64,000 bases of DNA from Streptomyces flavotricini (GTDB lineage Bacteria; Actinomycetota; Actinomycetes; Streptomycetales; Streptomycetaceae), in contig NZ_JAINUL010000001.1 in the NCBI RefSeq assembly GCF_020639365.1, positions 7,571,632-7,635,631 of the forward strand, read 5' to 3'. Every line of letters begins with the position of its first letter. The stretch's first letter is position 1. A program made the translations under genes and the position numbers. The notes under the pieces are model-generated. The model searched no databases. It was given only the letters and a program-made list of their open reading frames with translations, and was not told the DNA's origin. This document shows positions 41,948-50,638 of this stretch, piece by piece.

Positions 41948-41987
41948 ATGCGTCTCCCCCGCTGCTCCCTGATTGAGGTGCCGCCCC

Positions 41988-44213
41988 ATGGAGCTCTCCC
42001 CTTCCGCCCACGCCGACTCCTTCTGCAGGGACCGGCTGCCGGCCTTCCCCCTCTGGCCCGAACTCCACTTCGACCTCCCCGAACTGGACTACCCGGACCG
42101 CCTCAACTGCGCCGCACGCCTGCTCGACGAAGCCGTCGAGCGCTGGGGCCCCGACCGCCCGTGCCTCCTCACCCCGACCGAGCGCTGGACGTACGGCGAG
42201 CTGCAGCAGCGCGCCAACCAGGTCGCGCAGGTGCTCACCGAGGACTTCGGCCTCGTGCCGGGCAACCGCGTACTGCTGCGCGCCCCCAACAACCCCTGGC
42301 TCGTGGCCGCCTGGTTCGGCGTCCTCAAGGCGGGCGGCGTCGCCGTCACCACGATGCCGCTGCTGCGCGCGGCCGAGCTCGTCGAGCTCGCCGGGATCAG
42401 CCGCCCGACCGTCGCCGTCTGCGACCACCGCTACGTCGACGAGCTCGCCGCCGCCGTCGCCCAAAGCCCCGAGGACCTGCCGGTCCTCACGTACGGCGGC
42501 CCCGGCGTCATGGACCTGACCGCGCGCTGTGCGGCCAAGAGCGGTGTGTTCGCCACCGTCCCGACCGCCGCGGACGACGTGGCGCTGATCGCCTTCACCT
42601 CCGGCACGACCGGGCGGCCCAAGGCGACCCTGCACTTCCACCGCGACGTCCTCGCCAACGCGGACACGTTCTCGCGGCACGTGCTCAAGCCCCGCCCCGA
42701 CGACGTCTTCACGGGCACGCCGCCGCTCGCCTTCACCTTCGGGCTCGGCGGGCTCGTGGTCTTCCCGCTGCACGTCGGGGCCGCGACCCTGCTGATCGAG
42801 CAGGCGGCCCCGGAACAGCTGGCCGATCTGGTCGCCGCGCACGGCGTGACCGTCCTCTTCACGGCGCCCACCGCCTATCGCGCGATCATGGCGGCCGGCG
42901 CGGTGGGCCGACTGGCCGGGCTGCGCCGCTGCGTGTCCGCCGGTGAGGCGCTGCCCGCGGCCGTGTGGGAGGAGTTCCACGCCGCCACCGGGCTGCGCAT
43001 CATCGACGGCATCGGCGCCACCGAGATGCTGCACGTCTTCATCTCCGCGGCCGACGAGGACATCCGGCCCGGGGCCACGGGCCGGCCCGTACCCGGGTTC
43101 CGCGCCGCGGTGGTGGACCAGTACGGAGATCCCGTCCCCGACGGGCAGCCCGGCCTGCTGGCGGTCACCGGTCCCACCGGCTGCCGCTACCTCGCCGATC
43201 CGCGCCAGACGGCGTACGTCAGGAACGGCTGGAACGTCACCGGCGACACCTACATCCGCGACGCGGACGGCTACTACTGGTACGTCGCCCGCAGCGACGA
43301 CATGATCGTCTCATCCGGGTACAACATCGCGGGCCCGGAGGTCGAGAAGGCCCTCGCCGCCCATCCGTACGTCGAGGAGTGCGGGGTCGTCGGCGCCCCC
43401 GACGACCGGCGCGGCATGCTGGTCAAGGCGTACGTCGTGCTCGGCGCCGGGGTCCCGGCGGACGAGGCGACGGCCCGGGAGCTCCAGACCCACGTCAAGG
43501 GGGCCATCGCCCCGTACAAGTACCCCCGCGCCGTGGAGTTCGTCCCGCGGCTCCCGCGCACCGGCAACGGAAAGCTCCAGCGCGGCGAACTGCGCGAGTG
43601 GGCCCGGGCCTCCGCCGCGGCGGAGGCCCGGCCGGACCGGACCGCCCGGCCGCGACCCGTCGAGGCGCCCGCTCAAGCGCCGGTTCAAGCGCCCGCTCAA
43701 GCGACGGCCGGAGCCGCCGCCGAGGGTGACGCGGGCTGCGCCGCCGGCTGCCCCGAAGCCCTCGTCCCGCGCCTCCCGAGCGTGGTCGTCGAGCGCCGCG
43801 TCGAATGGCCCGACACCGATGCCGCCGGGCACTACCACCACTCCACCGTCGTGCGGTGGGTCGAGGCGGCCGAGGCCGTGCTGCTGCGCCGCCTGGGTCT
43901 GGCGCACCTCTTCGGCAGCACCCCGCGCGTCCACTTCGAGGCCGACTACCGGGCCCGCCTGTGGTTCGGCGAGGCCGTGCGCATCGAGCTGAGCGTCGCC
44001 AAGGTCGGCTCCAGCTCCCTGACGTACGTCTTCACGGTCCAGGGCGAGGAGGGCGTCGAAGCCGCCACCGGGCGGATGGTCATCGCCCACTCCGCCGCCC
44101 GCGCGACCGGGACCACCCCCTGGCCCGCCGACGTGCGCGAGGTCTTGACGAAATCGGGGCCGCAGGCGCCCGAGCTCTTCGCCCTCCCCACGAGAGATGT
44201 CGAGCATTGTTGA
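41988..44213 (+). CDS. Aryl-CoA ligase fused to hot-dog thioesterase (probable salicylate-CoA ligase / gentisyl-CoA thioesterase)
   Basis: 741 aa. Residues 1-545 are an AMP-forming ligase of the benzoate-CoA ligase group: A3 loop AFTSGTTGRPKATLHF, A5 region GIGATEM, hinge YVARSDDMIVSSGYNI, catalytic Lys in PRTGNGKLQRGEL. A Pro/Ala/Gln linker (PAQAPVQAPAQAT) follows, then about 130 residues of a 4HBT-type hot-dog thioesterase (VEWPDTDAAGHYHHSTVVRW). Next door is a salicylyl-CoA 5-hydroxylase, so I infer that the ligase makes salicylyl-CoA and the thioesterase frees gentisate from gentisyl-CoA: steps 1 and 3 fused around step 2. The 3' end carries the operator of the next gene. Confidence 0.85.
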   Translation: MELSPSAHADSFCRDRLPAFPLWPELHFDLPELDYPDRLNCAARLLDEAVERWGPDRPCLLTPTERWTYGELQQRANQVAQVLTEDFGLVPGNRVLLRAPNNPWLVAAWFGVLKAGGVAVTTMPLLRAAELVELAGISRPTVAVCDHRYVDELAAAVAQSPEDLPVLTYGGPGVMDLTARCAAKSGVFATVPTAADDVALIAFTSGTTGRPKATLHFHRDVLANADTFSRHVLKPRPDDVFTGTPPLAFTFGLGGLVVFPLHVGAATLLIEQAAPEQLADLVAAHGVTVLFTAPTAYRAIMAAGAVGRLAGLRRCVSAGEALPAAVWEEFHAATGLRIIDGIGATEMLHVFISAADEDIRPGATGRPVPGFRAAVVDQYGDPVPDGQPGLLAVTGPTGCRYLADPRQTAYVRNGWNVTGDTYIRDADGYYWYVARSDDMIVSSGYNIAGPEVEKALAAHPYVEECGVVGAPDDRRGMLVKAYVVLGAGVPADEATARELQTHVKGAIAPYKYPRAVEFVPRLPRTGNGKLQRGELREWARASAAAEARPDRTARPRPVEAPAQAPVQAPAQATAGAAAEGDAGCAAGCPEALVPRLPSVVVERRVEWPDTDAAGHYHHSTVVRWVEAAEAVLLRRLGLAHLFGSTPRVHFEADYRARLWFGEAVRIELSVAKVGSSSLTYVFTVQGEEGVEAATGRMVIAHSAARATGTTPWPADVREVLTKSGPQAPELFALPTRDVEHC

Positions 44214-44240
44214 CGGTCGCCAATTCTGCAACATATGTTG
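44195..44240 (+). promoter_or_regulatory. P3: promoter/operator of the hydroxylase operon, overlapping the ligase stop
   Basis: AGATGTCGAG (44195-44204), 5 nt, TTGACGGTCG (44210-44219) is the third copy of the shared motif; TATGTT follows TTGACG by 18 bp as a -10. CAACATATGTTG (44229-44240) is a perfect 12-bp palindrome over the -10. The motif spans the ligase stop codon (44211-44213). Confidence 0.75.
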
Positions 44241-44265
44241 TTCCGGAACCACTAGGAGGTACGCC

Positions 44266-46569
44266 GTGCGCGTAGCAGTCATCGGAGGAGGGCCCGGCGG
44301 GCTGTACTTCGCAGCCCTGGCCAAGCAGCTCTCCCCCCACTGGGACGTCACCGTCTGGGAGCGCAACGCCCCCGACGACACGTTCGGCTTCGGGGTCGTC
44401 TTCTCCGACGAGACCCTCGACGGCATCGCGCAGGCCGATCCCGAGATCTACGCGGCCATGTCGGCGGAGTTCGCCCGCTGGAGCGACATCGACGTCACGT
44501 ACCGGAGCCGGACCCTCACCTCCGGCGGCCACGGCTTCGCCGCCCTCGGCCGCCGGCAGCTGCTGCGGATCCTCCAGGAACGCTGCGCCGCCCTCGCCGT
44601 GGACGTCCGCTACCGCACGCAGTCCCCGCCCGCTCCCGAGCTGGCGGCCACGTACGACCTCGTCGTGGCCTGCGACGGCGTGCGGTCCGCCACCCGCGCC
44701 GCCTACGCGGACACCTTCGGGCCCGACCTGGACGAACGCTCCGGCCGCTACATGTGGCTCGGCACCGACAAGGTCTTCGAGGCCTTCACCTTCCTCGTCG
44801 AGGAAGGGGACTTCGGGACCCTCCAGGTGCACGCCTACCCCTACGACTCCACCCGCTCCACCTTCATCGTGGAGATGGACGAGGCCGCGTGGCGGCGGGC
44901 GGGCTTCGCGGAGTTCGCGGACTGCGACCACCCGCCCGGCACCAGCGACCTCGACAGCATCGGCCGCTGCGAGGAGCTGCTCGCCGCACACCTGGACGGG
45001 CACCGGCTCCTCCCCAACAACTCCAAGTGGCTGCGCTTCACCACCGTGCGCAACCGCACCTGGCGGCACGAGAACGTGGTCCTGCTCGGGGACGCCGCGC
45101 ACACGGCCCACTTCTCGATCGGCTCCGGCACCAAGCTGGCCATGGAGGACGCCCTGGCCCTGGCCGCCTGCCTGCACGAGCACCCGGACGTCCCGGGCGC
45201 GCTCGCCGCGTACGAGGACGAGCGGCGCCCCGTGGTGGAATCCACCCAGCGCGCCGCCCAGGCCAGCCTCGAATGGTTCGAGAACATCGGCCGCTACACG
45301 GCCCAGGAGCCGCCGCAGTTCGCGTTCAACCTGCTGACCCGCAGCCGCCGCGTCACCTACGACAACCTGCGGGTGCGCGACGAGGAGTTCACCACCGCCG
45401 TCAACCCCTCCGCTCCCGTGCCGCCGATGTTCCGTCCCTTCCCGCTCGGCGGACTGCTGCTGCGCAACAGGGTCGTGGTGCCGCCCACCGCCCTCGGCAC
45501 GGCGCGCGACGGTGTCCCGGGGGACTTCGACCTCGTCCACCTCAGCACCCAGGCCCTCGGCGGCTCCGGCCTCGTCCTCGCCGGGATGACCGCCGTCAGC
45601 GCCGGGGGCCGGGCCACCCCCGGCTGTCCCGGCCTGTACACCGACGAGCAGGAGGCCGCCTGGCGGCGGATCACCGACTTCGTCCACGGCCAGTCCGACA
45701 CCTGTCTCGGGGTCCAGCTCACCCACGCCGGCCGCCGCGCAGCCGCCGGGGACGGCCCGCCGATCGCCGCCTCGGCCGTGGCCTGGGACGAGCGGAGCCG
45801 GGTCCCCCGCGAAGCCACCGCGGCCGATATGGACCTCGTCGTACGGGACTTCGTGCGCGCGGCCCGGCGCGCCGACCGGGCCGGCTTCGACGTACTGGAA
45901 CTCCAGTACGGGCACGGACAGCTGCTCTCCGGCTTCCTCTCGCCGCTGACCAACCTGCGCACCGACCGGTACGGCGGTGACCTCGACGGGCGGCTGCGCT
46001 TCCCGCTCGAAGTGCTCCGCGCGGTACGGGAGGTGTGGCCCGCCGGCAAGGCGCTGCTCGTCCGGATCTCCGCCGCAGACTGGGCGCAGGGGGGCCTCTG
46101 CGAGGCGGACGCCGTGGCGATCGCCCGGGCCCTCGCCGACGCGGGCGCCGACGGGATCGACGCCTCCACCGGCGAGGTCGTCTCGCACGAGCGGCCCCGC
46201 TACGGCCGCAGCTACCAGACCCCGTACGCCGACCTGATCCGCAACGCCACCGGGGTGCCCACCATCGCCGTCGGCGCGATCTCCACGTACGACGACGTGA
46301 ACTCGATCATCCTGGCCGGCCGGGCCGACCTCTGCGGGGTGGGCCGGGCCCAGCTCCACGACCCGCTGTGGACCCTGCATGCCGCGGCCGCGCAGGGCTA
46401 CCGCGGGCCCGCCGCACCCTGGGCCCCCGGCTGGCAGGCGGGCAGCGGCAGACCGCCCGCGGCCCGCACCGACCGGGTCCCGCCGCGCCTGGAGCTGCTG
46501 CGCCGGCCCGCCGCGCCGGTGCACCAGCGCTGGCTGCCGCGCCTCGCCGCCACCGCGCCGGCCAACTGA
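44266..46569 (+). CDS. sdgC: Bifunctional salicylyl-CoA 5-hydroxylase / OYE-like oxidoreductase (SdgC type)
   Basis: 767 aa in two parts. The N-terminal flavoprotein monooxygenase has a dinucleotide motif VAVIGGGPGGLYFAAL and FAD motif LLGDAAHTAHFSIGSGTKLA. From about 405, an old-yellow-enzyme-like barrel follows: PFPLGGLLLRNRVVVPPTAL, LTHAGRRAA, and the GHGQLLSGFLSPLTNLRTDR stretch with YGG. This fusion is known from 2-aminobenzoyl-CoA monooxygenase/reductase and from SdgC, which hydroxylates salicylyl-CoA at C5. Gentisate dioxygenase downstream supports salicylyl-CoA over anthraniloyl-CoA. GTG at 44266 is preceded by AGGAGGTACGCC. Confidence 0.9.
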   Translation: MRVAVIGGGPGGLYFAALAKQLSPHWDVTVWERNAPDDTFGFGVVFSDETLDGIAQADPEIYAAMSAEFARWSDIDVTYRSRTLTSGGHGFAALGRRQLLRILQERCAALAVDVRYRTQSPPAPELAATYDLVVACDGVRSATRAAYADTFGPDLDERSGRYMWLGTDKVFEAFTFLVEEGDFGTLQVHAYPYDSTRSTFIVEMDEAAWRRAGFAEFADCDHPPGTSDLDSIGRCEELLAAHLDGHRLLPNNSKWLRFTTVRNRTWRHENVVLLGDAAHTAHFSIGSGTKLAMEDALALAACLHEHPDVPGALAAYEDERRPVVESTQRAAQASLEWFENIGRYTAQEPPQFAFNLLTRSRRVTYDNLRVRDEEFTTAVNPSAPVPPMFRPFPLGGLLLRNRVVVPPTALGTARDGVPGDFDLVHLSTQALGGSGLVLAGMTAVSAGGRATPGCPGLYTDEQEAAWRRITDFVHGQSDTCLGVQLTHAGRRAAAGDGPPIAASAVAWDERSRVPREATAADMDLVVRDFVRAARRADRAGFDVLELQYGHGQLLSGFLSPLTNLRTDRYGGDLDGRLRFPLEVLRAVREVWPAGKALLVRISAADWAQGGLCEADAVAIARALADAGADGIDASTGEVVSHERPRYGRSYQTPYADLIRNATGVPTIAVGAISTYDDVNSIILAGRADLCGVGRAQLHDPLWTLHAAAAQGYRGPAAPWAPGWQAGSGRPPAARTDRVPPRLELLRRPAAPVHQRWLPRLAATAPAN

Positions 46570-46579
46570 GGAGACCCCG

Positions 46580-47662
46580 ATGGAAACCCCGCCCCCGAAC
46601 GGCTCTCACCCGAAGGCCCCGGCCCCGGCCCCGGACCCGGACCGCCCGCCCCTGCCCCTGAGCCACCTGCCCCGCTTCACGGCGGCAGCCGTCCAGGCCT
46701 CGCCCGTCTACCTCGACCCCGCCGCCACCGTCGACAAGGCCGTCGCGCTCATCGCCGAGGCGGCCGGGAACGGCGCCGAACTCGTCGTCTTCCCGGAGGT
46801 GTTCGTCCCCGGATACCCGTACTGGAACTGGACGATGAACCCCGTCCAGGGCTCGCCCTGGTTCGAGCGCCTCCAGCGCGCCTCGGTCGACGTCCCCGGC
46901 CCGTACGTGGACACCCTGCGCGCGGCGGCCCGCCAGTACGGGGTCGTCCTCGTCATCGGCGTCAACGAGCGCGCCGCGCACAGCCTGGGAGTCCTCTACA
47001 ACACCCTGCTCACCATCGGATCCGACGGCCGGCTCCTCGGCGTGCACCGCAAACTGGTGCCCACCTGGGCCGAGAAGCTCACGTGGACCGGCGGCGACGG
47101 CAGCTCCCTGCGCGTGCACCCCACCTCCGTCGGCCCGCTCGGCGCCCTCGCCTGCGGCGAGAACACCAACACGCTGGCCCGGTTCACCCTCCTCGCGCAG
47201 GGCGAACTCGTCCACGCCTCCTGCTACATCGCCCTGCCCGTGGCACCGGCCGACTACGACATGGCCGACGCCATCGCCGTCCGGACCGCCGCCCACAGCT
47301 TCGAGGGCAAGGTCTTCTCCGTCGTCGCCTGCTCCACCGTCTCCCCGGAGATCGTGGACCTGCTCGCCGGGGACGACGAGGAGCTGCGCGCCCTGTTCCA
47401 GCGGCCCCGCAGCGCCCTGTCCGGGATCTTCGGCCCCGACGGCCGCCCGGTCACCGAACCGCTCGTCGACGACGAGGGCATCGTCTACGGCGAGATCGAC
47501 CTCGGCCGGTGCATCCAGCCCAAGCAGATGCACGACATCACCGGCCACTACAACCGCTTCGACATCTTCCACCTCGAAGTCGACAACCGCCCCCGCCTGC
47601 CGGTGACGTTCACCGCGCCGCCCGCCGGCCCCCGGATCACCACGCCTGAGGAGGACGTATGA
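46580..47662 (+). CDS. Nitrilase-family carbon-nitrogen hydrolase
   Basis: 360 aa. The Glu-Lys-Cys triad is visible: Glu in VVFPEVFVPGYPYW, Lys in GVHRKLVPTWAEK, Cys in ALACGENTNTLARF. The length and motifs fit true nitrilases that convert nitriles to acids plus ammonia. It starts 10 bp after the hydroxylase gene and overlaps the gentisate dioxygenase by ATGA, so it is firmly part of the operon. It could feed a hydroxylated aromatic nitrile into the pathway, or hydrolyse an amide; this is inference. The first 30 residues are Pro-rich and dispensable-looking. Confidence 0.88.
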   Translation: METPPPNGSHPKAPAPAPDPDRPPLPLSHLPRFTAAAVQASPVYLDPAATVDKAVALIAEAAGNGAELVVFPEVFVPGYPYWNWTMNPVQGSPWFERLQRASVDVPGPYVDTLRAAARQYGVVLVIGVNERAAHSLGVLYNTLLTIGSDGRLLGVHRKLVPTWAEKLTWTGGDGSSLRVHPTSVGPLGALACGENTNTLARFTLLAQGELVHASCYIALPVAPADYDMADAIAVRTAAHSFEGKVFSVVACSTVSPEIVDLLAGDDEELRALFQRPRSALSGIFGPDGRPVTEPLVDDEGIVYGEIDLGRCIQPKQMHDITGHYNRFDIFHLEVDNRPRLPVTFTAPPAGPRITTPEEDV

Positions 47663-48795
47663 CCATCGAGCAGGACGACACCATGCTCGGCCGCGCCCGG
47701 GTCTCCGACACCCCCGAGCTCACCGCGTACTACGGCGAGCTCGAAGCCCTGGACGCCGGCGCCCTGTGGACCGTCGCCAACGACATCGAGCCCTGGTACC
47801 CGCAGCCCAAGTCCGTTCCCGTGCTGTGGCGTTACGAGGAGCTGCGGCCCCTCGTCCACAAGGCCCTCGGCATGGTCAAGGCCGACGACGCGGGCCGCCG
47901 CGTCGTGATGCTCGTCAACCCCGGCCGCAAGGACGTCAGCGCCGCGGCCGGTCTCCTCTACACCGGGCTCCAGATCATGGGACCCGGCGAGGCCATGACC
48001 GCCCACCGCCACCAGGCCGCCGCCCTGCGCTTCGTCCACGAGGGCACCGGCGCCTGGACCATCGTCGACGGCCAGAAGCTGCGGGTCGGCCCGCGCGACT
48101 TCGCCATCACCCCCAACGGCACCTGGCACGAGCACGGCAACGACGGCGAGGACGGGCCCGTCATCTGGCAGGACGGCCTCGACATCCCGCTCGTCAACGC
48201 CCTGGACGCCGGGTTCTACGAGGTCCACCCCGAGCTCCACCAGACGCCCGGCAAGGTGGTCAACTCCTCCGTGCTCGAGTACGCCGCGAACCTGCTCCCG
48301 TACGGCTCGCAGCGCTGGAGCCGGCCCTACTCGCCGCTGCTCGCCTACCCCTGGGAGCCCACGTACGAGGCCCTGCTCGGCCTCGCCAAGGCGAGCGAGG
48401 GTTCCCCGTACGACGGGATCATCGCCGAGTACACCAACCCGGTCACGGGCGGCTCCGTGATGCCCACGATGGGCGCCCACATGCAGCTGCTGCGCCCCGG
48501 GCAGGCCACCCGCGCCCACCGGCACACCGGCTCGGTGGTCTACACGGCCGCCAAGGGGCACGGGGTCTCGGTCATCGCCGGGCAGCGCTTCGAATGGCGC
48601 CAGGGCGACATCTTCTGCGTCCCCTCCTGGGCCTGGCACGAGCACCACAACCTCGACCCGTCCGAGGACGCCTGCCTGTTCTCCTTCAACGACTTCCCGG
48701 TCATGCGCTCGCTCGGCTTCCACCGCGAAGAGGCGTACCCGGACAACGACGGCCACCAGCCGATGCCGCCCGCCGCCCCGACCGCCACCGCCTGA
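47659..48795 (+). CDS. sdgD: Gentisate 1,2-dioxygenase (bicupin)
   Basis: 378 aa with two cupin domains. Iron ligands of the N-terminal cupin are in MTAHRHQAAALRFVHEG (about 114-130) and GTWHEHGND (about 155). The C-terminal cupin repeats the pattern (ATRAHRHTGSVVYTAAKG, AWHEHHN). The SVPVLWRYEELRPLV and AANLLPYGSQRWSRPYSPLL segments are typical of gentisate dioxygenases. The Fe(II) enzyme cleaves gentisate to maleylpyruvate. It is translationally coupled to the nitrilase (ATGA) and followed by the FAH-family hydrolase 19 bp on. Confidence 0.94.
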   Translation: MTIEQDDTMLGRARVSDTPELTAYYGELEALDAGALWTVANDIEPWYPQPKSVPVLWRYEELRPLVHKALGMVKADDAGRRVVMLVNPGRKDVSAAAGLLYTGLQIMGPGEAMTAHRHQAAALRFVHEGTGAWTIVDGQKLRVGPRDFAITPNGTWHEHGNDGEDGPVIWQDGLDIPLVNALDAGFYEVHPELHQTPGKVVNSSVLEYAANLLPYGSQRWSRPYSPLLAYPWEPTYEALLGLAKASEGSPYDGIIAEYTNPVTGGSVMPTMGAHMQLLRPGQATRAHRHTGSVVYTAAKGHGVSVIAGQRFEWRQGDIFCVPSWAWHEHHNLDPSEDACLFSFNDFPVMRSLGFHREEAYPDNDGHQPMPPAAPTATA

Positions 48796-48814
48796 CCACC
48801 CCGAGGAGCCCCCC

Positions 48815-49729
48815 ATGCGTCTGCTGACCTTCACCACCGCCACCACCGGCGATCGCGCGCCCCGCCTCGGCGCCGACGTCGACGGCCTCGTCCTCGACCT
48901 CGGGGTCCTGGCCGACCACGCCGGCGTCGGCCTCCCGCGCGATCTGCTCGCGTTCGTCCAGGCGGGCCCCGCCGCCCTGGAGGCCGCCCGGCGCCTCGTC
49001 GACGCCGACCCCGCCGCCCGCCCGGCCGGGGCCGTCCACCGGCTCGAAGACGTCACCCCGGCCGCCCCGCTGCGCCCCGGGAAGATCATCGGCGTCGGCC
49101 TCAACTACGTCGAACACGTCGAGGAGTCCAGCCGCAGCCTGGACACCGACAAGGAACTCCCGCCCCGCCCCGTCCTGTTCAGCAAGCCCGCCACCGCCGT
49201 CACCGGCCCCGGCGCGCCGATCCTGCACAACGGCGACCTCACGCAGCAGCTCGACTGGGAGTGCGAACTGGCCGTCGTCATCGGCCGTACCGCCTTCCGG
49301 GTGAGCGAGGAGGACGCGTACGGGCACGTCTTCGGCTACAGCATCGTCAACGACATCAGCGCCCGCGACCAGCGCCGCTCGGGCCAGTGGTTCTTCTCCA
49401 AGGGGCAGGACTCGTACGCGCCCTTCGGCCCGGTGGTGGTCACGGCGGACGAGATCGCCGACCCGATGGACCTCGACCTCTCGCTGCGCGTCAACGGCGT
49501 CACCAAGCAGAAGTCGAACACGCGCCACATGCTCTTCCCGATCGCCCGCCTCATCGCCGACATCAGCTCCGGCGTGACCCTGGAGCCCGGCGACGTCATC
49601 GCGACGGGATCGCCGTCCGGGGTCGGCGCCGGCATGGTGCCGCCTGAGTTCCTCGTCCCGGGCGACACGGTCGAGGCGACCGTCGAGCGGATCGGCACCC
49701 TGGCCAACCCGGTGGTCGACGCCCGGTGA
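48815..49729 (+). CDS. Fumarylacetoacetate-hydrolase-family enzyme, probable maleylpyruvate hydrolase
   Basis: 304 aa. FAH-family signatures are GKIIGVGLNYVEHVEES and metal-binding DWECELAVVIGR, with GYSIVNDISARDQR and GVGAGMVPPEFL. No glutathione- or mycothiol-dependent maleylpyruvate isomerase is encoded in the cluster, whereas a maleate isomerase follows. The simplest reading is direct hydrolysis of maleylpyruvate to maleate and pyruvate. Fumarylpyruvate hydrolase is the alternative if an isomerase is supplied elsewhere. CGAGGAGCCCCCC precedes the ATG. Confidence 0.9.
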   Translation: MRLLTFTTATTGDRAPRLGADVDGLVLDLGVLADHAGVGLPRDLLAFVQAGPAALEAARRLVDADPAARPAGAVHRLEDVTPAAPLRPGKIIGVGLNYVEHVEESSRSLDTDKELPPRPVLFSKPATAVTGPGAPILHNGDLTQQLDWECELAVVIGRTAFRVSEEDAYGHVFGYSIVNDISARDQRRSGQWFFSKGQDSYAPFGPVVVTADEIADPMDLDLSLRVNGVTKQKSNTRHMLFPIARLIADISSGVTLEPGDVIATGSPSGVGAGMVPPEFLVPGDTVEATVERIGTLANPVVDAR

Positions 49730-49797
49730 CCCCCCTCGCCGGCTGACCCCCGTCGCCCGCTGAACCCCGTACGCCGAGCAAGCACCGAGGAGTACCC

Positions 49798-50577
49798 GTG
49801 CCGCCCCGCACCTACCGCATCGGCCAGATCGTGCCGAGCTCGAACGTGACCATGGAGACCGAGGTCCCCGCCATCCTGCGGGCCCGCCAGGCGGTCCTGC
49901 CCGACGAGAGGTTCACCTTCCACTCCAGCCGGATGCGCATGACCCATGTGACACCGGAACAGCTCAAAGCCATGGACGCCGACTCCGACCGCTGCGCGGT
50001 GGAGCTGTCCGACGCCCGCGTCGACGTGCTCGGGTACGCCTGCCTGGTCGCGATCATGAGCATGGGCCTCGGCTACCACCGCACCTCGGAGCAGCGCCTG
50101 CACACCCGTACGGTGGAGAACGGCGGCCCCGCACCCGTCGTCACCAGCGCGGGCGCCCTCGTGCACGGACTGCACACCATGGGCGCGCGCAAGATCGCCC
50201 TGCTCGCCCCGTACATGCGCCCGCTCACGCGGACCGTCGTGGACTACCTCACCCACGAGGGTATCGAGGTCCTCGACTACGAGGCCCTCGAGATCCCTGA
50301 CAATCTCGACGTGGCCGCCCACGACCCGGCCAGGCTGCCCGGGCTCGCCCGCGCGCTGGAGCACGCGGACGCCGACGCGGTGGTGCTCTCCGCGTGCGTG
50401 CAGATGCCCTCCCTGGGGGCCATCGAGGAGGCCGAACAGCTGCTGGGCAAGCCGGTGGTGTCGGCGGCCGTCTGCACCGCCCACCAGATGCTGCGCGCCC
50501 TGGACCTGCCGGCGGTGGCCCCGGGCGCGGGCCATCTGCTCTCCGGCGCGTACGCGCGGACACCGCTTCCGCGGTAG
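49798..50577 (+). CDS. maiA: Maleate cis-trans isomerase
   Basis: 259 aa in the Asp/Glu racemase / arylmalonate decarboxylase superfamily. Two catalytic cysteines are visible in the expected contexts: GYACLVAIMSMG (about 81) and LSACVQMPSLG (about 200). It starts PPRTYRIGQIVPSSNVTMET, with the conserved PSSN. Converts maleate to fumarate, which enters the TCA cycle. GTG at 49798 follows GAGGAGTACCC. Its presence next to the FAH-family hydrolase argues that maleate is the real product of the ring-cleavage branch. Confidence 0.9.
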   Translation: MPPRTYRIGQIVPSSNVTMETEVPAILRARQAVLPDERFTFHSSRMRMTHVTPEQLKAMDADSDRCAVELSDARVDVLGYACLVAIMSMGLGYHRTSEQRLHTRTVENGGPAPVVTSAGALVHGLHTMGARKIALLAPYMRPLTRTVVDYLTHEGIEVLDYEALEIPDNLDVAAHDPARLPGLARALEHADADAVVLSACVQMPSLGAIEEAEQLLGKPVVSAAVCTAHQMLRALDLPAVAPGAGHLLSGAYARTPLPR

Positions 50578-50638
50578 GGGCCGGGGCCATGGGGGAGCAG
50601 CTGGATATGATCGCGACCGCGCACTACGGAAGGCGATC

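Noticed and set aside
41988..50577. Anthranilate (2-aminobenzoyl-CoA) degradation cluster
   Set aside because: The hydroxylase/OYE fusion also fits 2-aminobenzoyl-CoA monooxygenase, but a gentisate dioxygenase, FAH-family hydrolase and maleate isomerase in the same operon fit the salicylate-gentisate route much better, and no beta-oxidation-type genes follow.
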